NCBI RefSeq assembly: GCF_003573695.1
Contig: NC_039364.1
Location: forward strand, 64,376,256-64,440,255
From: Papaver somniferum
Taxonomy: Eukaryota > Streptophyta > Magnoliopsida > Ranunculales > Papaveraceae
Direction: 5' to 3'
DNA: 64,000 nucleotides
Under the pieces are notes generated by a model. It did not search any database, was not told the origin of the DNA, and saw nothing but the letters and a program-made list of their open reading frames with translations. Position numbers and translations under genes: made by a program. Positions 20,346 through 31,634 of this stretch are shown one piece after another; within the stretch, counting starts at the first letter, position 1, and every line of letters starts with the position of its first letter.

Positions 20346-21459
20346 GAGAGATCTAGAATTGTACAAAACTCATCCCCACACGTCTGTGTGCTACTAATGC
20401 GCCCGCTAGAGTCGATCTCCATAAACTTTGATTTTCTTCTCTAAAATCAGGTTAACGACTTAAAGACTTCATTGGGATTGTGAAGCCAGGCCGATATTAC
20501 TTTATCGTAGTCGTGTGATCTGATATTGCATCTTATATAGTATGAGTACAATCGATTGATTGGTTTTAGATCGTGAGAGTTCTCCGATAGGAAAGATAAA
20601 GAAGTCACAAACATCTTCGTCTCACTGCTTGTGATTCCTCGACAATCCGCTTGTGTAGTCAAGAAGGATTGTAGAGAGGTGATTGATTAATCTAGGTTGT
20701 TCTTCGGGAATATAAGACCGGATTATCAATTGGTTCATGTTACCTTGATTTTATATCTAAAGACGGAACAAAACCTAGGATTTATCTATGGGAGACATAT
20801 TTATCCTTTTATAAACTTTTCTGTGTGAGACAGATCTGTTTAATATCAAGTCTGTGATTTTGGGTTACAACAACTCTTGGTTGTGGGTGAGATCAGTTAA
20901 GGGAATCAAGTGTGCAGTATCATGTTGGGATCAGAGGCGTAGGAGTACAACTGTACCTTGTATCAGTGGGATATTTATAGGGGTTCAACTATAGTCCAGT
21001 CCGAAGTTAGTTTGCAGTAGGCTAGTGTCTGTAGTGGCTTAATACAGTGTGTATTCAATGTGGACTAGGTTCCGGTGTTTTTCTTCATTTGTGGTTTCCT
21101 CGTTAACAAAATTTCTGGTGTCTGTGTTATTTCTTTTCCACATTATATTTTATATAATTGAAATAATACAGGTTGTGCGTTCGTGATCATCAATTGGAAA
21201 TCCAACCTTTGGTTGTTGATTGATCCTTGGACATTGGTTTTTGGTACCGTCCAAGTATTCCTTGTATTTGATAAAGACTCGCTATTGTTTTTAGCTTGAG
21301 TAAAAATCAAATCAAGAGAGATATATCAACTCCTTGAGATACTTTTATCTAGATTGAGTCTGACTGTCTAGTTGATTCTCTAGCAAAGTATTTCGGAATT
21401 AGTCCATACAGATTGCTAAGCAAAATATTGGGTGGTGTTGTTAGACCCACGCTTTTTCA

Positions 21460-22126
21460 ATTACGTAGACTATTCTGTGTGATACAGATTTGTTTATTAA
21501 AGTCTTCGACTTTGGGTCGTAGCAACTCTTAGTTGTGGGTGAGATCATCTAAGTGAATCAAGTGTGTAGTATCCTGCTGGGATCAGAGACGTAAGGAGTG
21601 CAACTGTACCTTGGATCAGTGTGAGATTGATTGGGGTTCAATTACAGTCCAGACCGAAGTTAGTTTGTAATAGGCTAGTGTCTGTAGCGGCTTAATACAA
21701 TGTGTGTTCAATCTGGACTAGGTCCCGGGGTTTTTATGCATTTGCGGTTTCCTCGTTAACAAAACTTCTGGTGTCCGTGTTATTTCTTTTCCGCATTATA
21801 TTTTGTTATATAATTGAAATATCACAGGTTGTGCGTTGAATCAATCAATTGGGAAATCCAACTTTGGTTGTTGATTGAAATTGATTGATACTTGAACATT
21901 GGTCTTTGGTACCGTTCAAGTGATTTCACTTGTATTCAATTAGACTCGCAGATTTCTATTTGCTTGAGTAAGTATTGAATCGAGAAAGAGAGATATAACT
22001 CTTTGATATACTTTTATTAAGATTGAGACTGACTGTCTAGTTGATTCTCTTAAAAGTATATTGGAGTTAGTCCATACAGATTGCTAATCGAAATATAGGG
22101 TGTGGTTGTTAGACCCATCTTTTTCA
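21460..22126 (+). repeat. LTR fragment B, 3' part of a related Copia-like LTR
   Basis: It starts mid-LTR (equivalent to about 20810 of A's LTR) right where A ends, and runs to CTTTTTCA. It repeats the landmarks GGACTAGGTCCCGGGG and TTGTTAGACCCATC. No PBS follows, so it is the end of a 3' or solo LTR. Element A evidently inserted into it, and its left part lies outside the window. Confidence 0.75.
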
Positions 22127-22378
22127 AACATAACGCAAGAAAGCAGAGTTTTGCTACACGAATAATTTTACACAAATTAGCTCAATAAATTTTACATTTT
22201 CATCAGAGAAAAATTTAGAGCATAAGAGTAGCATTTTGACATACAAAAGAAAGACAAAAGCATGAAAAAACGAAAACTATTTATGCAAAAATATTTGTGA
22301 ATGATAATCTAGCTAAGAACGATAAGAGAATAGCTAGACAGTCAGAAGACATTTTTCATAAGTATACCTGACCATCTC

Positions 22379-23632
22379 TCACTCAACCAGGTTTTTTGTG
22401 AGTGAGATTTCAACCTTGTGATCAATTAGCACAAGTATGAGCCTTGAGCTCATCAAATGAACGTTGCTTTCGGTTAAACCTCTTTCTCCTGATCTTTGGA
22501 GAAAATCGTTATGATGTGAAAAGTTATCATAAAGTTTACTATCATCAAAATATGACGCATAAATTTTGTTCTTACCTGAAGAAATTTGTCTAAATGGAAT
22601 TAACAGCCTGTTAATAATTTCTTTACAGCCTTCAATTATCATTTTTAGGTTGTCTTCCATCTTTCCATTTTTGCTTCCTTCTTCTGGTACCCTTTTCACG
22701 TCCTGAAAAACATTATCTCCCTTTTTGATGGAAGAAAACCCATGAGTTCTTCTTGAACGAAATGGTTTAGGAAGACTGTTTCGCAATTGAACATTTGAGG
22801 AACACATCAAACTGACTTTCCTGGTGGGGTACACAGGGTGAGTACTAAAACCAATTGGTTTAGACATACGAATGTCAGTTACACCTTTGAGAATTAGATC
22901 TAAGGTGTGTTGAAGACGATCAATAGAATTGTCATTCAACCTAGATTTCCTCTTTTGTTCACCATGTCCTTTTGAATTACAAAAGAGACACACTTTATGA
23001 TCACCTGAGTGATTATATAAAACAGTCTTAATACCATCCTTGGGAGATATCTTCCTTCCATGTGTTGTGGATATTCCTTGAATAAAGGAAGACACGGGCA
23101 AAAAAAATTCAACAGGAAGGGATTTTGATTTTGCTTCTGGAATAGAAATTTTTTCAGTTAACTCAGAAGCAGTTGGTATGGTGGACTCCTTGGAACATTC
23201 TTGAATAGAGAGTTTACTCAAGAGAAGTTCAGTTTCCAAAGCATCCTCTTTGAGTTTTCCCTCAAGCAGAGTTCGTGAAGAACAAACTGAGGTGATTTCC
23301 TCACGAAGAACCTTTAGAAGAGAGTCACGCTCATTTATCATACCAACAAGGACATTGACTTTGTGTTTCAACCTGTTGACATCATCAGCCTGGATTCTAA
23401 CAAGTTTTAGAATCATCGCACTCTCTTTGGCTACATCCCTTTCAACTTCAGAGTCAAACTCGTCCGTAAGGTAATCTGGGTAAGACTTATCAATAGAAGT
23501 CTGTTTCGTTAGAACACTAGGTTCGTCTATATTCGAGATTGACAAATATTTTTCTTTAATAGATCTCATAGAAACAGAACTTCTGTTACTGGTGATGCAT
23601 TTATCAGAGATAGCACTTCTGTCCATATTCAA
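22379..23632 (-). CDS. Gag-like protein of element C with degenerate zinc knuckle
   Basis: This 417-residue ORF starts about 40 bases inside the PBS. Residues about 60-150 look coiled-coil, with heptad-like Leu/Val and many Glu/Lys. The knuckle is CLFCNSKGHGEQK: C-x2-C-x4-H is present but the final Cys is missing. Downstream a motif like A's recurs (DRLQHTLDLILKG against SELHKLLLSTVNG). A second helical stretch near residue 330 resembles A's small ORF. No pol follows within the visible 250 bases. The long ORF with a broken knuckle suggests decay or a packaging-impaired protein. Confidence 0.65.
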   Translation of the reverse strand: MNMDRSAISDKCITSNRSSVSMRSIKEKYLSISNIDEPSVLTKQTSIDKSYPDYLTDEFDSEVERDVAKESAMILKLVRIQADDVNRLKHKVNVLVGMINERDSLLKVLREEITSVCSSRTLLEGKLKEDALETELLLSKLSIQECSKESTIPTASELTEKISIPEAKSKSLPVEFFLPVSSFIQGISTTHGRKISPKDGIKTVLYNHSGDHKVCLFCNSKGHGEQKRKSRLNDNSIDRLQHTLDLILKGVTDIRMSKPIGFSTHPVYPTRKVSLMCSSNVQLRNSLPKPFRSRRTHGFSSIKKGDNVFQDVKRVPEEGSKNGKMEDNLKMIIEGCKEIINRLLIPFRQISSGKNKIYASYFDDSKLYDNFSHHNDFLQRSGERGLTESNVHLMSSRLILVLIDHKVEISLTKNLVE

Positions 23633-23672
23633 ATCGCTACAAACACATATTTATAAGGTCTTAATTGTGTTT

Positions 23673-23688
23673 GCCTGCTCTGATACCA
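23673..23688 (-). other. Primer binding site of element C
   Basis: On the minus strand TGGTATCAGAGCAGGC lies two bases inside the LTR end. It is a perfect initiator Met-tRNA type site. Confidence 0.88.
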
Positions 23689-23690
23689 AT

Positions 23691-24333
23691 TGAAAAAGCG
23701 GGGGTCTAACAACCACACCCAATATTTCGTTTGGCAATGTGAATAGACAAACTCCAATATACTTTCAAGAGAATCAACTAGATAGTCAAGCTCCGTCTAT
23801 AGAAAAGTATATCAAAGAGTTTTACATCTCTGTTTCACAATGTAATCAGCAAATCAAACAGATAGAAATCCGTGAGCCTGATTACTTTGTGAAACAACTT
23901 GAACGGTACCAAAGACCAACGTTCAAGTGTCAATCAATTTATATCAACAACCAAAGGTTGGATTATCTAATTGATTGATCTCAACGCACAACCTGTGATA
24001 TTTCAATTACATAACAAAATATAATGCGGAAAAGAAATAACACAGACACCAAAATTTTGTTAACGAGGAAAATGCAGAAAAACCCCGGGACCTAGTCCAG
24101 ATTTGAATACCACACTGTATTAAGCCGCTACAGACACTAGCCTACTACCAGTGAACTTCAGTCTGGAATTTAGTTGAACCCTAATCAATCTCACATTGGT
24201 TTAAGGTACAGTCGTGCTCCTCACGTCTCTGATCCCAGCAGGATACTAAGCACTTGATTCCCTTAGTTGATCTCACCCACAACCAAGAATTGCTACGACC
24301 CAAAGTTGAAGACTTGATAAGCAAATCTGTCTC
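23691..24333 (-). repeat. 5' LTR of element C, PBS-proximal part
   Basis: This is the reverse complement of A's LTR end, up to the gtctc target site where G inserted. The LTR resumes at 33221. Confidence 0.82.
24329..24333. repeat. Target-site duplication of element G, left copy
   Basis: gtctc here and at 33221-33225. The uninterrupted solo LTR copy at about 39310 reads CTGTCTCACACAGAAAAG, confirming the empty site. Confidence 0.85.
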
Positions 24334-24381
24334 TGACGAGCGTCGTTTACTCAACAAAATAATAAGATGTTTCCCACTAAT

Positions 24382-24390
24382 TAACTAGTA
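24382..24390. repeat. LINE target-site duplication, poly(A) side
   Basis: taactagta is repeated at 30863-30871. Confidence 0.85.
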
Positions 24391-24444
24391 TTTTTTTTTT
24401 ACTCGGTCAATAAAATAGAAATAAAAAGCGAAAATGTACAAGGA

Positions 24445-24697
24445 TCAGGCTAGTTTAGTGCTAAGCCAAAAAGGCCGCACACTAAAAGGCCTAAAAACGA
24501 TAATAAACCTCTCCAGGCCATTCAACAGAATGAATAAAACCTGGCCTACCCTCGTAAAACTCATAATGTTCCTCAGCCAACAAACATGCTTGTTTGGCCG
24601 AGACATCCGCTGAAAAATTAGCCTCTCTGTAGCTATGAACATAGCTAATATTTATAAAAAGCTCTTCGCTATTCTCCACTTCTGCATTAGCTGCCAT
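24445..24697 (-). pseudogene. LINE RNase H-like C-terminal domain remnant
   Basis: Two overlapping frames carry the end of a plant RVT_3-type RNase H domain: YVHSYREANFSADVSAKQA, then HYEFYEGRPGFIHSVEWPG. This is the usual VPREANxxAD...P stretch before the LINE 3' end. The upstream catalytic part (24700-25250) is too decayed to read in one frame. Confidence 0.7.
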
Positions 24698-25265
24698 GGC
24701 AAATCATCTTTTGAAGAGCATATAAACAACTCATCGAATCAGATCTGACACATAAGTTCTTCACATTCCATCTTTGGCAACACAGCACCATAGATCACCG
24801 CACAAACTTCAGCATAGAAGTTAGTCTGCCAGCCCAGGCCAACGCACAGAACTCCCAAGACTACCGAACTAGAATCACGGAAACACCACCAGAACCAGCC
24901 TGCCCCGGATTACCAAGAGAGCACCATCACAACAATCATAATCTCACCAGGATTTGGTGGATTCCAAGTAACTTCAACTGGGTTAGAGTGATCGCAAGAT
25001 CTATGCGTCACTCTAAAGAATTAACAATACGCAAAATCCAAAGTATTATGCATATGGCCCTTCAATCTAATAGAGTTATCACGAATTACCTGATGAACTC
25101 TCCTTTAAACTCCAGCCAACGAACCTGCTTGTTCTCAAAATAAGCTTTGTTACGCATCTTCCACAGCTCCGTAACTATTGCAAGATTTGCAACAAGCCAC
25201 AGATCCTTAATCATTCGACTCCGTCCCTTTGCAGCCTTGTAGGACCACCAGGTCCTCATTCGGCG

Positions 25266-25847
25266 TCAATCTGAATATTTCAGCAGCCCACTTCCAAATT
25301 CTTTTAGCAATTTTGCAATGCCAAGTGATATGGCTAACATCTTCACAATCATCTCTACATAAACGACACATCGAAGGCATCTCCCTACCAGTCTTCTCAT
25401 AACATTATCATCAGAAGCACAACACTGTTTATAAAATAGCTTCCAATACTGCACACCCAAAGTAGGATGTATAACACTTCTAGAGAAAAGTGCCGCAGCT
25501 GGCAAAATTTCAGTTGGCCCACGAATAGCAGCCTTGGCCGACTTGACAGTAAAACACCTTACTGTCCAAGTCCCAAATTTTATAATCATCTCCACCACCA
25601 ATAAGAGGCAAATTATCAACATCAATATTGCATCGTAACATCAATTCTTTAGTCTTTGGAGGAATACCCAAGAGCCATCAACAATAATATCACTCACCTT
25701 GGCCTTAAAATCATTAGGGCCTCTTGTTGTGATGCCAAGACGTTGAGCAATTGAAAAATCAGCACACCAATTATCAAAAAATAAGGAAGTATTAGCACCG
25801 TTACCTATAATTGAGCGCGTGTGTTTTTGAACAAAGTTATGCACCAA
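25266..25847 (-). pseudogene. LINE zinc-binding (zf-RVT) region remnant
   Basis: The first piece (25641-25847) reads IGNGANTSLFFDNWCADFSI, the G-x-G-x-x-T-x-x-x-x-D-x-W motif found after plant LINE RTs. The second (25266-25625) has TEILPAAALFSRSVIHPTLG and Cys-rich residues of the W...CR.C zinc-binding block. Frames shift between pieces, so the C-terminus of ORF2 is dead. Confidence 0.7.
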
Positions 25848-25942
25848 TCTAATGCCAGGAAAACCGAGGAACCCAACTTATAATCAATCAAGTTGCCATT
25901 AACTTGAAATATTTTGCCTTCAAAAATCTAGCCCAAGTCTTA

Positions 25943-28576
25943 TCAGAGTCTCGAATCGAAAATCCACAACTTCATAAGCATGGCCCTATTAACATCATTT
26001 AACTTCTTGAGACCAAGCCCACCTTCCCGTCTAGAAAGGCATAAGACATCATAAAGAACCGTGAAGTGTTTGCGCCTCTCAGCATCTCCAGACCACAAAA
26101 AATTGCGAATGGCCCTCTCAACAGATTTGATGGCCGTGCATGGCCATTTATAAACAACCATTGAATGAAGCAAATAGCTAGAAATAACTGATTTGATCAA
26201 AACTAACCTGGCCTGAAAAGACAATAGCTTACCCTTCCAACCTGCCAGCTTGTCCATAATCTTCTCCATTACCTGACGAACATGAATATGACGCACAATG
26301 CCAGGTTTCAATTGGATTCCCAAATACTTATCCGGGAAATGCGCCCTCTCCATGCCCATAAAGTTTGCAATAGCAATAGCACGAGACTGCCTATCTCCAC
26401 CATAATAAAATTTGCTTTTGGCGTAACTAACATACTGACCTGAAGCACGTTGATACATGCCAAGCATCTCCTTCAAGTTCCGCAAGCTATGAAGATTACC
26501 CTTACAGAAAATAAGAATATCATCCGCAAAGAGTAAATGGGTTGGAGCCACACCTTTCTTAATCACCATGTGATGCATACTTCTAGCAGCAAACAACTTA
26601 GAGAGATTGCGGCTCAAAACATCTTCAATAAGAACAAAAATCAAAGGTGAAAGAGGATCACCTTGACGAAGGCCTCTTGTGATACTGAAAAAACCTTCAG
26701 GGCTACCATTAATCATAATAGATATACGGGCAGAGTTAAGAATACTCAGCAACCACGAACACCATGCATCAGAAAACCCATATTGACGAAAAACTTCAAC
26801 CACAAACTCCCAACTCACCGTGTCAAAAGCCTGGGCTATATCCAATTTAAGGCCAACGTTACCATGCTTCCGTTCAACGCTAATCTCATTGATCAGTTCC
26901 GAGGCCAAGGCTATATTCTCATGAATGTTTCTTCCTTTCATAAACGCCACTTGCTCTTCAGAAATCAATTTGTTCAACACCGTGCCAAGTCTGGTCGCCA
27001 TAATTTTGGTAATGATTTTGAAGAAGAAGTTGCTTAAACCAATTGGTCTATAGTCTTTAATAGCATCAGACTTATTAGATTTTGGAATGAGCACAATAAA
27101 ACTAGAGTTAATGCCATTCGGAATCTTCCTCATCGCCCAACAGTTTGCAATAGCATTAAAGAGATCTCTAGAAATAATGTTCCAACAGACTCGAAAGAAA
27201 GAACCTGTAAATCCATCAGGGCCAGGAGCAGAATCCGCTCCAAGATCAAAAACAGCCTCCTTAACTTCATCCAAGGTAGGAATAGCATCCATACAAGCAC
27301 TCTCAGCAGCTGAAATGCTTTCATGCTCATAATCAAATAATCTCGGATCAATATGAACAGCTCCACCGGTGAACTTTGCACGATAATGATCAATAATGTA
27401 ATCTTTTATTTCATCCTGCAAAAACAAAGTAGAGTTAGTAGAAATCTTCAGCTCGGAAATTGTGTTTTGGCTCCTCCTCATTCTTATTGAATTGTGAAAA
27501 AAACGAGTGTTCTGATCACCATCCTCCAACCAGCTGGTTCTCGACTTTTGCTTAAGCATAGTGGCCAATTCATACCGCACATCATCAGCAGCCTTCTTAG
27601 CATCGGCAACCTTCAGAAATTGGACTTCACAACTAACATTATGATCCAAAATATCATTCTCCTTATCAAGATTCAATTCCGCTTGCTTTAAACGAAACTG
27701 AACATCTCCAAAAACCAATCTATTCCAAATCTTCAAAGCCTCCCTCAACCGCTTCAACTTTGATGAAAAAACAAAAGGAGGAGCACCATCCAGCCTAACA
27801 CTCCAATTGTCTTTGACGAAGTCCACAAAAGATGGATGAGAAAGCCACATCTTCTGAATTCGAAACGGAGCTCTCTTCGGCCTAGGACTATCAAAAGCAA
27901 AACCAAAAAGAGGAGAGTGGTCCGAGCAGATTCTCGGCAAAGCTTTGCACCTCCAGTTAGCAAATTTATCAAGCCACGCACCATTAATCACGGCCCTATC
28001 ATGTTTAGAAACAATTCTATGCATACCACTTCGACAATTGGACCAAGTATACTTCTTCCCAATAGCATTGGCCTCAACCAAACCATTGTCAGATATCCAA
28101 CTTCGAAACTCATTTATATAAATTTCTTTGATCGGCCTACCACCCTTCTTCTCATCAAGACGCAGAACACAATTGAAATCCCCCAACACCAACCATGGAA
28201 CGGAAATATATCCCAGACCCAACTGACGCCAAAGAGATCTCCTTTCAACCGCATCAAAAGAAGCATGCACAGCCGTGACAAGACTCCCCGAAAAGTCTAA
28301 AGTGATAGCCTGCTTAGACGAAGATAAGACATTCGGCCTTGCAAGAGTATTCCTCCAAAAGACCCAAATATTACCTTTCTGACCATGCACTTCATTAGTA
28401 ATAACATCTTCACAAAAATCAAGCAAATTAAGCTTCCTAACAAAACGTTTAGTGCAACGAACCTGTGGCTCCGCAATACAAATAACGTCAGGTTTGTGCA
28501 AGTAGTAAAGCTCATTCAACTTGGCCCTTGCACCATCCTTGGCCAAGCCTTGAGCATTCCAATAGAAGACACGCAT
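25943..28576 (-). CDS. LINE ORF2: AP endonuclease and reverse transcriptase, truncated at the C-terminus
   Basis: The 877-residue ORF begins MRVFYWNAQGLAKDG, the plant L1 endonuclease start. Endonuclease motifs include CIAEPQ, LVLGDFNCVL and SDHSPL. RT motifs follow in order: APGPDGFTGSFF, VLIPKSNKSDAIKDYRPIGL, LKLDIAQAFDTVSW, GLRQGDPLSPLIFVL, the FADD catalytic box in THLLFADDILIF, then KYLGIQL. The protein would nick DNA and copy LINE RNA at the nick. It stops after LMKLWIFDSRL, where intact relatives run on into the zinc-binding and RNase H regions. Its ATG overlaps the ORF1 stop (TAATG). Confidence 0.92.
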   Translation of the reverse strand: MRVFYWNAQGLAKDGARAKLNELYYLHKPDVICIAEPQVRCTKRFVRKLNLLDFCEDVITNEVHGQKGNIWVFWRNTLARPNVLSSSKQAITLDFSGSLVTAVHASFDAVERRSLWRQLGLGYISVPWLVLGDFNCVLRLDEKKGGRPIKEIYINEFRSWISDNGLVEANAIGKKYTWSNCRSGMHRIVSKHDRAVINGAWLDKFANWRCKALPRICSDHSPLFGFAFDSPRPKRAPFRIQKMWLSHPSFVDFVKDNWSVRLDGAPPFVFSSKLKRLREALKIWNRLVFGDVQFRLKQAELNLDKENDILDHNVSCEVQFLKVADAKKAADDVRYELATMLKQKSRTSWLEDGDQNTRFFHNSIRMRRSQNTISELKISTNSTLFLQDEIKDYIIDHYRAKFTGGAVHIDPRLFDYEHESISAAESACMDAIPTLDEVKEAVFDLGADSAPGPDGFTGSFFRVCWNIISRDLFNAIANCWAMRKIPNGINSSFIVLIPKSNKSDAIKDYRPIGLSNFFFKIITKIMATRLGTVLNKLISEEQVAFMKGRNIHENIALASELINEISVERKHGNVGLKLDIAQAFDTVSWEFVVEVFRQYGFSDAWCSWLLSILNSARISIMINGSPEGFFSITRGLRQGDPLSPLIFVLIEDVLSRNLSKLFAARSMHHMVIKKGVAPTHLLFADDILIFCKGNLHSLRNLKEMLGMYQRASGQYVSYAKSKFYYGGDRQSRAIAIANFMGMERAHFPDKYLGIQLKPGIVRHIHVRQVMEKIMDKLAGWKGKLLSFQARLVLIKSVISSYLLHSMVVYKWPCTAIKSVERAIRNFLWSGDAERRKHFTVLYDVLCLSRREGGLGLKKLNDVNRAMLMKLWIFDSRL

Positions 28577-30123
28577 TAATTAACTCTATTCTTTGAAGGG
28601 CTTGCCGAACCCTGTCTAGAAGATTTTCCACTTCGAGTTTGAACTTGACTCACCGTAGCCACAGCAGCAGCTGTCTTCTTCTTAGGAGCTTTAGATTTTT
28701 TCTTCTTGTCCGCCATCTCCTTCTTCTCAGGATCAGCTAACTCCTTATTAGCAAGAATCTCCAAAGCTCTTGCATCCTCCTCAGCTATGTTTGAAGTGTT
28801 AGTTGCAACAACATCTTCAATCACATCATCAGCTTCAACAATCACCTTATCAATCTCCTCGGTCCCAGTTTCAAATCTATTAGAAAGTGTTAAGTTTTCT
28901 AAAGATCTAGCTGGTGAAGATCTTCTTGAAGTCCTAGTGGCCTCACTAAAACTAGCTTCCTCGGTAACAGCCACACTTGGAATTTTAGCCGGAGATTGAT
29001 GCAAGTCCAAAACCTGCTTCCTCAAGTCCTCTAGCTTAGCTCTAGCAATATCTTGTTGAATTTTGGCAGCTTCAGCATCAGCCTCCCGTTGCCTAGTTGC
29101 CTCCTTCATGGCCTCATAATTTCTATAAGCTTCCATCTCTTGAATCTCCAAATCAACATCATCTTCCTTAGATAAATTATCATGCACCAGCTCCTCAAGT
29201 GCTGCACCAACACTTCGCAAAACCAACTCCGCATCATCATTGCGGACATACTCCGCATCTTCTGTACGCAAACCAGGTAAAGCTACTTCACCAGCAATAG
29301 CACCATCTCCTCGGTGCTTAGATAAGCCACCATCTTCAATTAGCTGCACGGACTGGATATCACTGCAAGCTTCAGCAGTTGCAACAATATGCGGCACGGA
29401 CAAGGCATCACCTTCAGTGTGATCCGATACAGAATCATCATCTTCTAAAGTAGCACCAGCACTCTCAATGTGCTCAGAAAAGATAGTACGTGTTCCAGTT
29501 GCTATCTCAAGGATAGATTTTTTCTTCATCAACGTTATGGCCTCCTCACCATGTTTAGATTGCTCGGTTTCTATTGGAACATCCGATGGCATATGCTTCT
29601 TACCTTTAGGGATTCGTTCCTTTTGCCAAAAATTCTTAAGATCATCCATATCCGCCTCAATTGCTTTTTTAATTTCAGGATCAGTTTCAACTTCAGCCCT
29701 ATCCTTCAAATCATCAAACTTTTTTGTTCTACAATCAGATTTTTTATGGCCAATAGATTTACAATAATCGCAAAAGCTAGGCCTGTTTAAAATTTCATAT
29801 TCCTGAACAAAAATTTCATCATTCTCTTCACCATCAATCAAAATTCGTCTCAAAGGTTGAGAGAAATCTATATCAACCAGGGCTGCAGCAAAGTAACCAT
29901 ATTCATGGCGTAAAGTACGCGGATCAACCGAAACCGGCCTACCAAGCCCTCTTGCCAGTAAAAATCGTCTCTTCATCCCAAAACTCCATTGGCAAAGCTG
30001 TGAAACGAACCCAAACTGCAGCTCTAGTAATCTTATCTTTCCCAGGATCAAACATAGGTGTCCATGGATGAATTTTAAGCTGTTGAATCTCGTTTGGAGA
30101 ATGAACCTTCCATGGACCATCAT
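28576..30123 (-). pseudogene. LINE ORF1, main part with CCHC knuckle
   Basis: In frame from about 29950 it reads ARGLGRPVSVDPRTLRHEYG, the standard continuation of the plant L1 DUF4283 region, then CDYCKSIGHKKSDC, a perfect C-x2-C-x4-H-x4-C knuckle. A long acidic, Ala/Glu-rich, probably helical stretch follows, and then a Lys-rich tail (KKKKSKAPKKKT) ending SPSKNRVN. ORF1 proteins bind LINE RNA. The residues before about 29950 in this frame are the out-of-frame reading. The real N-terminus is the next entry. Confidence 0.85.
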
Positions 30124-30781
30124 AGCTTACACGTTTACGATCATCCTCATTGTCTAGTTTAATAACAAAATATCCCTTCTTCCATGGAATAAATTGAACC
30201 GAACCAGATAGCTTCCATTGATTCAATAATTCTCTTTTAACATCATCAAATTTTAGGGTTTTAAAGAAAACCAAACGACCAACCAAGCTGAATCTCCACA
30301 CAGCCTTAATCCTTGTATGAGTGTCTCGTGGTATCTTTATCAAAACATCATTATTTGTTGAAGAAAAAATTGGAGGATGAGAAAGTGTCTCGGCATCAAT
30401 TTTGGACAAAACATGGGTTCTTCTCTTTAATATAGATGCATAGGAACCATCAACACCATCATCACCCGGTTTCCTAAAAGAATTAGGATTTCTATCTTCC
30501 TTCCTAGACGCGCCAGGCACATCCGTCTCCATCACCTTCCTAATTGCTGTAGGAGCAACGTTAGGGTTTGTATCATGATTCCTAAACGCTCCAGGAATTG
30601 CAGCGTTAGGGTTTGTATCATCTTCATCAAACTGTCTTCCAAACACGGAAGCCTTAGGGTTACCAGCAGATTTTTTAGGGATATAGATAGTTTTTGATTT
30701 TGATTGATTCCATATCCTTGTTGATTGATTATCGTGGTTATGAACAAAAACTGGAGGATTGTTGTCTTGATTTTGCGCCAT
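29939..30781 (-). pseudogene. LINE ORF1, N-terminal part (DUF4283-like), frameshifted
   Basis: It starts MAQNQDNNPPVFVHNHDNQS, 81 bases from the LINE 5' end. The DUF4283-like domain shows KAVWRFSLVGRLVF, WKLSGSVQFIPWKKGYFVIK and AAVWVRFTALPMEFWDEETI. After that it runs into a stop. The matching continuation is one base out of frame near 29950, so a single-base indel splits an otherwise complete ORF1. Confidence 0.85.
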
Positions 30782-30862
30782 TAGAGCGCAAAATCAAAAG
30801 AAAATTATGCACGCCAAGAAAAGTTTGAGGGAGAAAAAACCGGAGCCAAAAACGTGAAACCC

Positions 30863-30871
30863 TAACTAGTA
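30863..30871. repeat. LINE target-site duplication, 5' side
   Basis: taactagta matches 24382-24390 exactly. Confidence 0.85.
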
Positions 30872-31625
30872 ATAAAGCGGTAGTAAGGATCGTTCCCACG
30901 AAGAGTAATGCAATTGATATGTTATCTAAATCAGCGAGAATATAAAATAAGGATAAAAAGGATAATAAGAAAAAGATAATGAAGAAATCCTTCGCCGTTA
31001 CTAACCGTTAACTCAACATTGTACCCGTTTATCTCTTATTAGAATCAATTGTCACCAACCGTAAAATAGCAGGTACGCTTAGCTATCCCCAAAATTCCTC
31101 GTGTCACCGGATACGGAAGCGCTCGACTACCGTATTCTATTCAAAAGAACCACCTTGAGGTTCGCTTACAAGATGTAATTCCCCGAACGCATTAAGATTT
31201 ATGAATTTAGGTTTGATCCCAGCAGTTAAACTCGGTACGCTCGGTTCACTTACTGGTGTTGTCTTTACTCGCAACTGCTCCACAGAATCTTTCTGCAAGG
31301 TCTTGCGATTTCTACTCGTGTAGGAGATAAGCGACAATTACGTATGGATCGACTCAACTCTCTACTAGAATTAGAATGATTAATAGACTAATCTAGTTGG
31401 CCACCCAAACCAATCTAAGAATCAATCATAAACCTTCGATATAGTAAAAACAATCCACAATGATTAACTTTAAAACTTGAAACAAACTTGTAAATAATTG
31501 AGCTTCACAATTAGAACTTTGAATTCATCCTTGCAATAAAAAGAATATAGAAAAGAGATAGTTCTCCCCCCTAAGGGGAGAAAAACGGTGAATAGAAGAT
31601 ATCTCAAATTTTGTCTAGGCTTCCC

Positions 31626-31634
31626 TATATATAA
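31626..31634 (-). promoter_or_regulatory. TATA-like box in element G
   Basis: On the minus strand TTATATATA reads in the same direction as the inferred LTR, about 1.6 kb from its TGATAG end. Confidence 0.45.

Larger units (their letters stand above)
1..21459 (+). mobile_element. Element A: Copia-like non-autonomous LTR retrotransposon, 5' end outside the window
   Basis: The parts in order are the tail of a 5' LTR (1-460), a PBS (463-477), a gag-like ORF, a small coiled-coil ORF, a non-coding interior, a polypurine tract (19064-19075) and a full 3' LTR (19077-21459). Element E1 interrupts the interior at 3212-17983. Without E1 the interior is about 3.8 kb, and I find no protease, integrase, RT or RNase H in it. 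The element is therefore non-autonomous. It lies inside a related LTR (B, 21460-22126) of the same orientation. The Copia-like assignment rests on the PBS, the PPT-TGTTAG junction and the CCHC ORF. Confidence 0.85.
19077..21459 (+). repeat. 3' LTR of element A (2383 bp)
   Basis: It runs from TGTTAGAGCATAGCTCGGTC to CTTTTTCA. It is homologous to C's LTR (net about 2.5 kb), the solo LTR at 38673-41168, and fragments B and F. The TATA box and a variable tandem region are annotated separately. There is no coding region. Confidence 0.9.
24391..30862 (-). mobile_element. L1-type LINE, near full length
   Basis: It has ORF1 (broken by one frameshift), ORF2 with endonuclease and RT, decayed zinc-binding and RNase H regions, a 10-base A tail (24391-24400 as T on the plus strand) and a 9-bp target duplication. 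The length (6.5 kb) is normal for plant L1s. It lies in element G. Confidence 0.92.

Noticed and set aside
26663..28579. Plus-strand ORFs opposite LINE ORF2
   Set aside because: They are antisense shadows of a well-supported endonuclease-RT ORF and have no domain of their own.
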